A stretch of DNA of 64,000 nt from JAMXLG01 sp963818925 (lineage in GTDB: Bacteria > Vulcanimicrobiota > Vulcanimicrobiia > Vulcanimicrobiales > Vulcanimicrobiaceae), in contig CAWFTN010000001.1 in the NCBI GenBank assembly GCA_963818925.1, forward strand, positions 2,046,001 through 2,110,000, read 5' to 3'. Under the pieces are notes generated by a model that was not told the DNA's origin, searched no databases, and worked only from the letters and a program-made list of their open reading frames with translations. Made by a program: the position numbers and the translations under genes. Shown here one piece after another: positions 44,131 to 53,230 of the stretch. The stretch's first letter is position 1; every line of letters begins with the position of its first letter.

Positions 44131-45411
44131 CTAACGAAGATGGAGCGTGGGTGCGCCGCCGTACGCGGACGTGTCGGAAACAATAACGGTGTCACCGGCC
44201 GCAAGCCCTGAGAGCACTTGCACCCGATCCGTCGAGCCATGTCCGAGATGGACGTCGACGAGGTGCGCGACGTTCGAACCGTGAGCGATGCGATACAAGC
44301 CGATCGTCGTGTCATCGGATGCACCCGCTGGCCGGGCGATGGAGATGATGTTGCGTAGCGTCTCGAGATCGATCGTCCCGTCGACGTTGAGATCCGGACG
44401 CGCGCCGGGCGGAAGCGTTCCGGAAAATATGACGTCCACGGCGACGCTGCCGTTTTGCGCGGACGGCGCAATGCGCGCAACGCGTCCGTTCACGATGCCG
44501 TTCCCCGTGTCGATGCGAACCGGCGTGCCGACGGTCACGCTATGAACTTGGCCTTCGGCGACGTCGAGCACCGCTTTGAGATCGCGCTGGTCGGCAACAC
44601 GCGCGAGTTCGGCACCGGCGTCCACGCGTGCACCGGGATCGACCGCAACGGATTGAACGACGCCCGGCGAACGCGCGCGCACGACAAGCGCGTCGACCTC
44701 CGCTTCCTTTGCTTGCAGTTGCGCCTGCGCCTGATCGAACTGCGAGCGCGCTTGCGCGACTTTGGCGTTCTGCTCCGCCGCATCCACGGCGATTTGCGAC
44801 CGTGCGACGTCGAGCTGCGATGATGACTGATTCGCCTTGATATCGGCGATCCGCACGGTCGTATCGGCGATGAAGCCGCTGCGATGCAGGTAGCGCAAGC
44901 TTTGCAGATTCGTATCGTCTTCTTGCGCTTGCGCCTGCGCCGACACATATGACGAGTGCGTAGAGAGCGCCGAAGCCTTCGCCTGTTGCTCCTCGCTCGT
45001 CAATTGCGCTCGCGCAACGTCGACCGCCGAACGTGCGGTAACCACGTCCGCTTCGAGATCGGGATTCGAGAGTTGCGCGATGGCCGCGCCGGCGTTAACC
45101 TGCGTTCCGGGTTTGACGAAGACGCTCTCGACCACACCGGGCTGCACTGCCGCGACGACGCGAATGTTCTCTGCCGCCAACGTACCGGAAGCCGAGATCG
45201 ATCGTTGCAGCGTCCCGGCGCGCGCGACGTCGGTAACGACCGACGAACGATCGACGCCCGGTCCGGAATCCGTTGTGTGCGCGAGCGAAAAGAACGCGAA
45301 GGCCGCGACAACCACGAGCACTACCCCGCCGGCAATCGCGATGAAGAGCCGCGGCCGCACGGCTCGGCGCGGACGGACGACATCCATACCGTTAATCGCG
45401 ACCGGCTTCAT
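44131..45411 (-). CDS. HlyD/MacA-family efflux adaptor
   Basis: 426 residues. One N-terminal membrane helix (RLFIAIAGGVVLVVVAAFAFFSLA), then the lipoyl half-motif (VVAAVQPGVVESVFVKPGTQVNAGAAIAQL), a long coiled-coil hairpin (about residues 130-235), the second lipoyl half (ARSPGVVQSVAVDPGARVDAGAELA) and beta-barrel domains. It bridges inner-membrane permease to the outer membrane. It overlaps the permease gene by 4 bp upstream and is 12 bp from the ATPase. A TolC-like outer-membrane protein is not seen here. Confidence 0.9.
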   Translation of the reverse strand: MKPVAINGMDVVRPRRAVRPRLFIAIAGGVVLVVVAAFAFFSLAHTTDSGPGVDRSSVVTDVARAGTLQRSISASGTLAAENIRVVAAVQPGVVESVFVKPGTQVNAGAAIAQLSNPDLEADVVTARSAVDVARAQLTSEEQQAKASALSTHSSYVSAQAQAQEDDTNLQSLRYLHRSGFIADTTVRIADIKANQSSSQLDVARSQIAVDAAEQNAKVAQARSQFDQAQAQLQAKEAEVDALVVRARSPGVVQSVAVDPGARVDAGAELARVADQRDLKAVLDVAEGQVHSVTVGTPVRIDTGNGIVNGRVARIAPSAQNGSVAVDVIFSGTLPPGARPDLNVDGTIDLETLRNIISIARPAGASDDTTIGLYRIAHGSNVAHLVDVHLGHGSTDRVQVLSGLAAGDTVIVSDTSAYGGAPTLHLR

Positions 45412-47996
45412 TCATACCTCAATGAGACGGCAGGCTGGACGCGCGTCGCACGAATCGCCGGCTGAACTGCCGCGGCGCACGCGCATGCGAACAGCAGGAC
45501 GATCACTACCGTAAATGTCAGCGGATCGAACGGCGATACTTCATGGAGTTGCGCTGCAATCGCATTCGCGCCAACCGCTGCGATGATCACGCCACAGAGA
45601 ATGCCGGCGCATGCCGTCAGCGCTGCGCGGCGCAACACGTCGGCGACGATATTCGCTGTCGACGCACCGAGCGCGATCCGGATACCGAATTCGTGAATGC
45701 GCTGCGTCACGGAGAACGACATCACGCCGAAGACTCCCGCTAACGCAAGTAGTAACGCGACGATGGAGAGCGCTCCGAGGAGCATCGCCGAAAGCCGCGC
45801 CTGCTTCGTATTGAGCGCTACGCGGTCGTCCATGGTGTACACTTGGGGCGGTTCAATAGATGGCGCGGCAGCCGAGAACGCTCCGGAGATTTCATTCGTC
45901 AACGCGGTGCGGGCGGCCGATCCGTGAACGACGGCGGCAAGGAACGAGGGCGGTGCCTGCGTTACCGGTGCGTAGAACATCGGCATCGGCGGGCGCGACA
46001 GGTTTGCGCGTTCGTCGGCGACGACGCCGACGATGGTGGCCCACCTCGCAATCGTCCCGTTCCAGCCGGCGACGCGAATTTTTGTTCCGACTGCTTCACG
46101 CCGATGTAGGAATGCGCGAACGAACGATTGATTGACGATTGCAACGGGTGCCGAACTCGGCGTATCGGCATCCGAGAAGTCGCGGCCACGCAAGAGCGGA
46201 ACTCCCATCGTATGGAAATAGTCCGGGCTGATGTCATTGCCTCCGGCAACCGGCTCCGCGCCGTTCGCATACGACTCGCCTAAGACGGGCGCGTCGAAGC
46301 TGAGCGAAATATCGCCAAGCGGATACCGCACGGTCAACGCGGCACGATCGACGCCCGGTAAGGCGCGAAGCCTACGTAACAAGTCGTGCTGCATTGAAAT
46401 GCGCGCGGGAAGCGGATACGTCTTCTCCGGTAAGCTGACGATATCGGTCACTAATACGCCTTGAGGGCGGATACCGAGCGGCGTGCGGGCGAGCGAGACG
46501 AAACTGCGCACCATCAATCCCGTGATGACCACGAGCGCGAGTGCCAATGCAACCTCCGCGACAACGAGGCCGGAGCGAAGTGCGTGGCTCGTCGACGCGC
46601 TGCCGCCACGTCCCGCGTTTTTGAGAACGAGTTGAAGGTCGCGTTCGCGCATCATCGAGATCGGATAAATCGCGGCGATGAGCGCCGTTGCAACGACGAC
46701 GCAAAACGCATATACCAACGTGCTTGCGTCAAGCGATACGTCGGTTCCGCGTGGAAGGTCACGCAGAACGGTGGAGTGCGCGGCCGCCAGAGCGGCGTAC
46801 GCCGTCACTATGCCGACGACACCGCCGATTGCGGCAAGCAGCGCGGTTTCCACGAAGAGTTGCCCGGCGATCTTCTTCCACGACGCACCGAGCGCGCGGC
46901 GCAGCGCAAATTCGCGATCTCGTGTTGACCAGCGGGCACCAAGAAGATTCGCGACGTTGGCGCACGCGATCAACAAAATACCGATAACCGACGCGAAAAC
47001 GACCCACAGCATCGACGCAACTTCTCCAAGCAACGCAACCGAAAGCGGCGAAGCATCGTAGACAATGCCGGTGTCATACTCCGGATAGAGCTTCTCCAAT
47101 CGCTTCGAGACCACACGCAACTCCGCGTTAAGTGCATCGACCGACGTTCCCGGCGCAAGACGCGCGACAGCAGCAAGGTACCGCGAACCGCGTTCCTTCG
47201 GCGGCGCATTCTCCGGAAGCGCCTCGATGAAATCTGCCGGAATCAATTCGCTGCCTGTCGGATTCGCGAAGAGCTGTCCGGGTTTAGTAACGCCGACGAT
47301 GCGATAACTCACGGCGTCAAGCAGGAGCGTTTTTCCGACAACCGAGGGATCGGCCCGGAAATACCTGCGCCAGATCCCGTCGGAGATCACAATCGACTTC
47401 ACGCCGGGACGAGCGTCGCCCGCGTTGAGCGGGCGTCCAACTTGCGTCGAAATGCCCAGAACCGAAAAATAGTCCGGCATCACATCGTAGCCGCCGAGCG
47501 CAACCGGCTTGCCGCCGCTCGGCACGAACGTTCCATTGTCTGCTCCGATAGCCGCTATTTGCGCAATCCCCCGTGTCTGCGTGCGAAGATCGTTGACGTC
47601 ATCAATGGAAAGCGCCGGATGGTTCAGCGGCCGTCGCAGATCGCCTTGTCGAATCGCGACAACACCCGATGGGTTGAGAAACGGAAGCGGCCGCAACACA
47701 ACGGCATTCAAGACGCTGAAGACTGCGACGTTGGCGCCGATGCCGAGCGCGAACGTCAGCACGACGATCGCGACAAACAAGGGTGCCGACCGCAGGCGGC
47801 GCAGCGCATAGGAAACGTCGCGAATCAAACCGTCGATGTGCATAGCGATTCCCGTTCCGATGAGATCGAGCAATTCATGAGAAGCGCGCTCGGGATCGCT
47901 CTCGATATCCGAGAGCACTTGGTCGCCGTACTGCGCGCGGAATTCGGATGGACAGAGATGCAATGCGAGGCGCGCGAACGCGCTCACGGCGTTCAT
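45408..47996 (-). CDS. ADOP-type ABC permease (duplicated MacB/FtsX domains), copy 1
   Basis: 862 residues. N-terminal about 60 residues are the soluble ADOP cap (CPSEFRAQYGDQVLSDIES), then a first membrane helix (FVAIVVLTFALGIGANVAVFSVLNAV), a large periplasmic MacB core, three helices, a second periplasmic domain and three terminal helices (FGVMSFSVTQRIHEFGIRIALGAS). The start overlaps padR 1 directly (47996/47997) and the end overlaps the adaptor gene by 4 bp, so padR-permease-adaptor-ATPase forms one operon. Substrate is unknown. Confidence 0.9.
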   Translation of the reverse strand: MNAVSAFARLALHLCPSEFRAQYGDQVLSDIESDPERASHELLDLIGTGIAMHIDGLIRDVSYALRRLRSAPLFVAIVVLTFALGIGANVAVFSVLNAVVLRPLPFLNPSGVVAIRQGDLRRPLNHPALSIDDVNDLRTQTRGIAQIAAIGADNGTFVPSGGKPVALGGYDVMPDYFSVLGISTQVGRPLNAGDARPGVKSIVISDGIWRRYFRADPSVVGKTLLLDAVSYRIVGVTKPGQLFANPTGSELIPADFIEALPENAPPKERGSRYLAAVARLAPGTSVDALNAELRVVSKRLEKLYPEYDTGIVYDASPLSVALLGEVASMLWVVFASVIGILLIACANVANLLGARWSTRDREFALRRALGASWKKIAGQLFVETALLAAIGGVVGIVTAYAALAAAHSTVLRDLPRGTDVSLDASTLVYAFCVVVATALIAAIYPISMMRERDLQLVLKNAGRGGSASTSHALRSGLVVAEVALALALVVITGLMVRSFVSLARTPLGIRPQGVLVTDIVSLPEKTYPLPARISMQHDLLRRLRALPGVDRAALTVRYPLGDISLSFDAPVLGESYANGAEPVAGGNDISPDYFHTMGVPLLRGRDFSDADTPSSAPVAIVNQSFVRAFLHRREAVGTKIRVAGWNGTIARWATIVGVVADERANLSRPPMPMFYAPVTQAPPSFLAAVVHGSAARTALTNEISGAFSAAAPSIEPPQVYTMDDRVALNTKQARLSAMLLGALSIVALLLALAGVFGVMSFSVTQRIHEFGIRIALGASTANIVADVLRRAALTACAGILCGVIIAAVGANAIAAQLHEVSPFDPLTFTVVIVLLFACACAAAVQPAIRATRVQPAVSLRYE

Positions 47997-48341
47997 TTAC
48001 GTCGCCGGCAGAAGGCGTCGGATTCGCGCGGTGCGCACAGCATCTTCCAGACGCTGCGCCTCGGCGCGCGCAATGCGACGGCCCCATGTCGTGAGACGAT
48101 AATAGCGGCGGCGCGGATCGTCCGAATCGACCCGGTCGACTTCGACAATCCATCCGTCGAGCACCATTTGCTTGATCAGACGATACAGCGTTCCGGGTCC
48201 GAGACGAACGGAACCGTTCGTCGTATCTTCTACTTCTTTCGAAATGCTGTACCCGTGGCGTTCTTCCGCCGCAAGTGCGAGCAGAATGTAAAACGCACTC
48301 GGACTGAGCGGAAGCAGCGCCTCCAGGTCAGGCGAAGCCAT
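47997..48341 (-). CDS. PadR family transcriptional regulator, copy 1
   Basis: 114 residues. Winged helix typical of PadR: LSPSAFYILLALAAEERHGYSISKEVE, GSVRLGPGTLYRLIKQM and the wing RRRYYRLTTWGRR. Its C-terminal helix (RLEDAVRTA) is the short dimerisation arm of the subfamily-2 type. It is the first gene of the permease operon and probably represses it through the repeats just upstream. About half identical to copy 2 by eye. Confidence 0.92.
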   Translation of the reverse strand: MASPDLEALLPLSPSAFYILLALAAEERHGYSISKEVEDTTNGSVRLGPGTLYRLIKQMVLDGWIVEVDRVDSDDPRRRYYRLTTWGRRIARAEAQRLEDAVRTARIRRLLPAT

Positions 48342-48357
48342 TATTGTAGAGCCTCCC

Positions 48358-48379
48358 GTATATCCATTACAGATATATC
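48358..48379. promoter_or_regulatory. Candidate PadR operator, copy 1
   Basis: Two direct RTATATC heptamers: GTATATC at 48358-48364 and ATATATC at 48373-48379, start-to-start 15 bp. TATATC and GATATA also form an inverted pair (48359-48364 with 48372-48377, 7-bp gap). The site lies 17-38 bp upstream of the padR ATG (48341) in the gap before the downstream ADOP gene end. The same spacing occurs at the second padR locus. AT-rich inverted or tandem sites are typical for PadR regulators. Confidence 0.6.
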
Positions 48380-48404
48380 AAAGGCGGATGCATCCGTCAA
48401 GCGA

Positions 48405-50987
48405 CTATTCGTAGCGCAGGGACTCCATCGGCTCGACGCGTGTCGCGCGCAGCGCCGGCTGTAGTGAGGCGAGCAGCGCTGAAACAACGATGAGCGCGAG
48501 GACCGACAGGAACGTGAGCGGGTCGAACGGCGACACGCTGATTTGCGAGGCAATGATGCGCGCGCCGATCGCCGCGAAAAGGACTCCGAGCGCGCACCCG
48601 GCTCCCGTTATAGCAAGCGAACGAAGGAGAACGTCCGACAGAATAGCTCGCGTACTTGCGCCTAACGCTATGCGAATGCCGAATTCGCGCACGCGTTGCG
48701 TGACCGAGAACGACATGACGGCAAACACGCCCGAAAGCGCAAGGAGGAGCGCAATCGCTGCCAACACGCCGAGAAGCACGGCGATAAACCGGACGTACAC
48801 CGTATCCTTTGCGATGCGCTGCGCGATCGTAAACGTATCGGGCGCAGGCACCAAGGGCAACGCCGCCGCGAATGCTGATTGAATTTCACGTCCGATGACG
48901 GCGGGATCGGCGTCTGGCGCATAAACAGCTGCTGAGAGCAGCCCTTGCGTGCGCTGCGCGATCGGCGTGTAGACCTCCGGCGTTATCGACTCGGAAACCG
49001 GTGCAGTGACGTCCAGTCTTTCGGTGGCTACCACGCCGACGATCGTCGCCCACACTCTCATTGTGGGGCCGGTTTGGACGCCGACGCGGGCCGTTAGCGG
49101 ATCGGTTCCGCGGAGGTAGCGCTGCACGAATGTATCGTTCACAATGGCGACGCGCTGCGCTTCGGCGGTGTCACGATCGGTAAACGTTCGGCCGGCTTTT
49201 AATCGGATACCGAACGTTTTAAAATAGTCGGGACTCACGCTGTCGGTCGTGGCCAACGGTTGCTGGTGATCGTAGTGTTTTCCAAAGATCGGAGCGCCGC
49301 TCTCCAGCGCTGCGTCGCTTTGCGGATAGAACCACGCCAGGGTCGCAGACTTGACGCCGGGCAGCGCTTTCAAATTTGAAAGGAGAGCGCTATATGTCGT
49401 ACGTTCTGTGGCGTCTGTCGAACCGTGGGAAGGCAACGCCGGTTCGGTCGCGACCACACCTGACGCACGAATTCCAAGCGGCGTATCGATCAAGTTGATG
49501 TACGTGCGCACCAACAACCCGGAAACAGTCACCAATGCAAGCGCGAGCGCAACTTCGAGTACGACGAATGCAGCCCGCAGACGATGACTAGCCGACGCGT
49601 CGCCACTGCGGCCCGCGGACTTGAGGACGGAATGGAGATCCGCAGACCGTAGCGCAAGCAGCGGAGACAAGCCGGCGAGAATCGTTGCGACGATGACGAC
49701 GAGTACGGCAAAGAGTAGGCTCATGCCGTCGATCGCGATTGTGGAACCGAGAGGAATCGCGCGCGCGATCATATCGTGCATTGCCGCAAGCCCGCCATAC
49801 GCCAGTGCGACGCCGATCGCGGCGCCCACGACAGCAAGCACACCGGTTTCGACGAGTAATTGCGCGGCAATGCGGGTCGACGAAGCGCCGAGGGAACGGC
49901 GCACGGCGAGTTCTCGATCTCGGGACGCCCATCGCGCAGCCAGCATGTTACCGACATTCGCGCAGGCGATGACGAGGACGCCGAACACCGCGACGAACAG
50001 GAGCAAGATCGACGAATCGTCCCCGAATACAAAGTCTCGCAACGGAAGCACCGAAAACTTCCAGCCCTTGTCGGTATTCGGATAACTCTTTGCTAGACGC
50101 GACGAGATGAGCGCAAACTCGGCATTCGCTCGCGCGACATCGACGCCCGGCGCGAGCCTGGCAATTGCACTCGCGGTACGGTCGCCTCGATGCACCGCAC
50201 TATCTTCGTTTGGTATGACGCGAAGGAAATCTCTCGTGTCGAGCGCGCCGGAATTCGGATCGATCGTTATCTGTCCGGGGCGCATTACACCGACGACTTC
50301 GTAATGCACGTTATCGAGTGAGATGGTACGTCCAATAATGTGCTCCGACGCGCCGAAACGTTTACGCCACAAGCCGTCCGAGATCATTACCCGATGAATG
50401 CCCGGCCGCGCCTCATCGGCGGTCAGAACGCGACCGAGCTGAACCCCGAGACCGAGGATCGTGAGATATTCAGGCGTAACCGCAGTACCGGTCGTAGCGT
50501 ACGGTTTTCCGTCGAGCAAGAGCGAAGGCTGTTCGCTTTGTACACCGGCAATTTTGTCCAGCACGTGACTTTGCCGCCTGATATCCGACACGTCAGCAAG
50601 AGACAGCGCCTCAAAATCGTCGCCGCTTGGGTCGAGCGTCTTCAGGACGACAAGCGAACCCGGATTCGGCACGGGCAGCGGCCGCAAGATAACCGTATTC
50701 AGGACGCTGAAGACCGCGACGTTTGCGCCGATGCCGAGCGCAAACGTGAAGAGGACGATCGCAACAAACAACGGCGCGTTCACTAAGCGGCGAAGCGCAT
50801 ATCGAAAATCGCTGCCGAGCGCATCAAATCGCATAGCCGTCCCGCCCTTGATGATGTCCAGGAAAGCATGGAGAATGGGAGAGCGTTCCTCGTCGAGATC
50901 CGCGAGTATTTGATCGCCGAATTGCGCGCGAAATTCCGCGGGATACACGAATAGCGCGGCGCGCGTGAAAAGGCCGCGCGCGTTCAT
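48405..50987 (-). CDS. ADOP-type ABC permease, copy 2
   Basis: 860 residues with the same layout as copy 1: soluble cap (YPAEFRAQFGDQILADLDEE), first helix (FVAIVLFTFALGIGANVAVFSVLNTV), two MacB-like periplasmic domains and terminal FtsX helices (FAVMSFSVTQRVREFGIRIALGAS). The two copies are clearly paralogues (long identical stretches around the first helix). Its start overlaps padR copy 2 by 4 bp. No ATPase or adaptor follows this copy, so it may share the ATPase at 43426 or be an 'orphan', the family norm. Confidence 0.9.
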   Translation of the reverse strand: MNARGLFTRAALFVYPAEFRAQFGDQILADLDEERSPILHAFLDIIKGGTAMRFDALGSDFRYALRRLVNAPLFVAIVLFTFALGIGANVAVFSVLNTVILRPLPVPNPGSLVVLKTLDPSGDDFEALSLADVSDIRRQSHVLDKIAGVQSEQPSLLLDGKPYATTGTAVTPEYLTILGLGVQLGRVLTADEARPGIHRVMISDGLWRKRFGASEHIIGRTISLDNVHYEVVGVMRPGQITIDPNSGALDTRDFLRVIPNEDSAVHRGDRTASAIARLAPGVDVARANAEFALISSRLAKSYPNTDKGWKFSVLPLRDFVFGDDSSILLLFVAVFGVLVIACANVGNMLAARWASRDRELAVRRSLGASSTRIAAQLLVETGVLAVVGAAIGVALAYGGLAAMHDMIARAIPLGSTIAIDGMSLLFAVLVVIVATILAGLSPLLALRSADLHSVLKSAGRSGDASASHRLRAAFVVLEVALALALVTVSGLLVRTYINLIDTPLGIRASGVVATEPALPSHGSTDATERTTYSALLSNLKALPGVKSATLAWFYPQSDAALESGAPIFGKHYDHQQPLATTDSVSPDYFKTFGIRLKAGRTFTDRDTAEAQRVAIVNDTFVQRYLRGTDPLTARVGVQTGPTMRVWATIVGVVATERLDVTAPVSESITPEVYTPIAQRTQGLLSAAVYAPDADPAVIGREIQSAFAAALPLVPAPDTFTIAQRIAKDTVYVRFIAVLLGVLAAIALLLALSGVFAVMSFSVTQRVREFGIRIALGASTRAILSDVLLRSLAITGAGCALGVLFAAIGARIIASQISVSPFDPLTFLSVLALIVVSALLASLQPALRATRVEPMESLRYE

Positions 50988-51331
50988 GGGCGGCCCATCG
51001 ACGGCAGCAGATTGAACGAGCGCGCCACTTTTACAAGTGCATCGAGGCGGCGCGCCTCTGCTTGCGCAACGCGTTTGCCGAGTGCCGAGAGACGGTATCG
51101 CCGCCGTCGCGGATCTTCGGCATCCTCCGGCAACTCGAGAATCCAGCCGTCGACAAGCAGTTGGCGAATCAGCGGATACAACGTTCCGGGCGTGAGTCGC
51201 ACCGTGCCGTCCGTGATCGTCTCGACCGCCTTTGCGATCGCATAGCCGTGGCGATCTTCTTCCGCCAACGAGAGTAACACGTAAAACGCGCGAGGATTGA
51301 GCGGAAGCAACGAATCGATGTCGTTGGGCAC
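50984..51331 (-). CDS. PadR family transcriptional regulator, copy 2
   Basis: 115 residues: LNPRAFYVLLSLAEEDRHGYAIAKAVE, GTVRLTPGTLYPLIRQL and RRRRYRLSALGKRV form the winged helix. Paralogue of copy 1; same gene order (padR then ADOP permease). It overlaps the permease start by 4 bp. Two direct repeats lie 25-50 bp upstream. Confidence 0.92.
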   Translation of the reverse strand: MPNDIDSLLPLNPRAFYVLLSLAEEDRHGYAIAKAVETITDGTVRLTPGTLYPLIRQLLVDGWILELPEDAEDPRRRRYRLSALGKRVAQAEARRLDALVKVARSFNLLPSMGRP

Positions 51332-51355
51332 AGGCGGTTCCCTCAGTCGGCTGCC

Positions 51356-51380
51356 AATATATCGAAGTTCAATATATCGA
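51356..51380. promoter_or_regulatory. Candidate PadR operator, copy 2
   Basis: Identical direct repeats AATATATCGA at 51356-51365 and 51371-51380, separated by AGTTC; start-to-start 15 bp, the same as the RTATATC pair at copy 1. Located 25-49 bp upstream of the padR start at 51331, and 176 bp or more from the stop of the upstream secreted-protein gene. The rest of the 118-bp gap 51332-51449 shows nothing else clear. Confidence 0.62.
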
Positions 51381-51449
51381 GGTCCGATGGAACTGTCAAG
51401 ACGGAGCAGCGAATCGATTACTTCCGATTGCTGAACGATTCGCCGTTCA

Positions 51450-52268
51450 CTAAATCGACAGGTACCGCGGGAAGCGCATATCGATTAGCCGGTAGCGCCA
51501 GATGCCATGGTGCGTTGCGAAGCCCATGAACCGTAGCGTCCCATCGAGTAAGCCGTCGGTCTGCATCCAGAAGCCGCCGACGTTCGCGAAATGCTGCTCG
51601 ACGATGCCGTGATAACCGAACGTGTCGGCAACCGAGTAGCGCATCATGCAGAAGCGCATCGACGAGAGATCAATCGTTACGTCGGAAAGCTGATGCATCA
51701 CATTACGCGCCTGCGACCACAGGTGTAGCGCGCGTCCCTCGTCGCCGTCGGCGCATCGCGCAGGTCCGCGATCTTCCACGTTATAGATTGAGGGACTCAT
51801 AACACTCGTTACGGCAATCGTTCGCAGTGTAGGACCCGGCGGCGGGGTCGGATCTACTTCCGTACGGTGCGGCGCAGCGGGATCTTGTGAATTCAGCATT
51901 CCCAAGCGCAATGCGCGTTCCGTCCCGTACCAGGTTGGATCGAAGAAGGAACGCGCGGTCGTGTACTGCTTTCCGGTGCTATCGTCGGCGACGATGCTCT
52001 TATAGTCAAACGTTCGATGCTGCACGGACCAATCCGACGACGCAGGGCCGCCGCTCATGCCCAACCACAGATTGCCATCGAGGACCGTGAGAGCGACTTG
52101 CATGCCGTCGTTCTCGCCGACGAGCCGGTACGTTACGTACGACGGCTGCGGTAAATCGCTCATCGCGCGAATTGCAGTTACATACAGCTCGTGCGCATCG
52201 ATAGCCGCCGAACCTGCAGAGGCCGCGGTCTGCGCGGCAAGCACCACCGCAAAGATCATCACTCGCAT
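51450..52268 (-). CDS. Secreted protein of unknown function
   Basis: 272 residues. Signal peptide 1-19 (MIFAVVLAAQTAASAGSA region). The mature protein has a helix (LYVTAIRAMSDLP), then a mostly beta region with QPSYVTYRLVGENDGMQVAL, a DPTPPPGP spacer, and a C-terminal half with many aromatic and Arg residues (FGYHGIVEQHFANVGGFWM, GIWRYRLIDMRFPRYL). Resembles outer-membrane-lipid-carrier-like beta structures only loosely; I do not recognise the family. Confidence 0.7.
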   Translation of the reverse strand: MRVMIFAVVLAAQTAASAGSAAIDAHELYVTAIRAMSDLPQPSYVTYRLVGENDGMQVALTVLDGNLWLGMSGGPASSDWSVQHRTFDYKSIVADDSTGKQYTTARSFFDPTWYGTERALRLGMLNSQDPAAPHRTEVDPTPPPGPTLRTIAVTSVMSPSIYNVEDRGPARCADGDEGRALHLWSQARNVMHQLSDVTIDLSSMRFCMMRYSVADTFGYHGIVEQHFANVGGFWMQTDGLLDGTLRFMGFATHHGIWRYRLIDMRFPRYLSI

Positions 52269-52302
52269 TACGAATCAAGCGAGCGATTTGTTTCGGACTG
52301 GG

Positions 52303-53196
52303 CTAGCCGTGAACTTCGGCGGCTTCTCCCGGGATCGCGCGGCGTTCGTTCAGCGCGGAGCGCAACATCGTGAATGCTGCATAGAGAACCACGCCGATGA
52401 CGAGCCACCGCACAGCGGTGATCGGCAGCGAGTGAACGATGTATGCGGCTATCAAGACACCGGGAATACCGCCGAGCGTGAGCCCGAGTGCGGCCTTGAG
52501 CGAATAGGCATCGAACTTGATAAAACGGATGCTGGCTGCCGGCATGAGGAAAGCGCACGAGCCCATCATGATCGGGAACGCCGCCTTCGGGTCCATTCCA
52601 AGGAGCCCGACCATGATCATCGCCGGCGCGTACAAACCGATGCCGATCGTCATGAGGGCACCAAGGCAGAAATTAATCACGATGCCGAGCGCGAGCGTCG
52701 ATCCCGTCAAACCAAGCGCCGAACCACTTTCGCTCATGACGTTGAGATTTTTCATAACGAACAGCACCGCTGCGACAAGTAGTGCCCCGCCCATACCAAT
52801 CTGCACGTGGCGGCGCGGCCAGCGAGACACGAGACCGGCGCCGAGCCATGCGCCTAGCACGGCGGCGATGATAAGTGAGACGAGCGTCACGGGATCGACC
52901 TTGACGATGGCGATGAACGCGAGCGCTTCAACGACCGTAGGAAGCGCATGACCGATGTTGAGCGTTCCCGGAATTCTTTCGTCCGGAACGAGCTTGAAAA
53001 ACTTAAATAGCGAGGTCGTCGGGGCGAACGATCCTATGCCGAGGGTGTCGAGGAAATTGGTCAGGAACCCGATGCCGGTTTCGAGCCAGTTCGGCCATCG
53101 AAATCCGCCGCTGCGCCGCACGCGGATGAACCAATAGGTTCCAAACGCGACTCCCACAATCCAGAGCAGGGCGAGCAGCGTGACACGAATCGTCAT
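52303..53196 (-). CDS. TauE/SafE family anion permease
   Basis: 297 residues, about eight helices. Matches TSUP/TauE-SafE transporters, which move sulfite, sulfoacetate or similar small anions: GIGSFAPTTSLFKF, GAWLGAGLVSRWPRRHVQIGMG near the middle repeat, and KFDAYSLKAALGLTLGGIPGVLIAAYIV at the C-terminal repeat. The family's two inverted repeats are visible. It lies directly after metH on the same strand, but a sulfur-specific role is only suggested by the neighbouring cysK. Confidence 0.85.
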   Translation of the reverse strand: MTIRVTLLALLWIVGVAFGTYWFIRVRRSGGFRWPNWLETGIGFLTNFLDTLGIGSFAPTTSLFKFFKLVPDERIPGTLNIGHALPTVVEALAFIAIVKVDPVTLVSLIIAAVLGAWLGAGLVSRWPRRHVQIGMGGALLVAAVLFVMKNLNVMSESGSALGLTGSTLALGIVINFCLGALMTIGIGLYAPAMIMVGLLGMDPKAAFPIMMGSCAFLMPAASIRFIKFDAYSLKAALGLTLGGIPGVLIAAYIVHSLPITAVRWLVIGVVLYAAFTMLRSALNERRAIPGEAAEVHG

Positions 53197-53230
53197 TGGC
53201 CGCCTGCTTCGCCCTCTTCGGACCCCGTGC

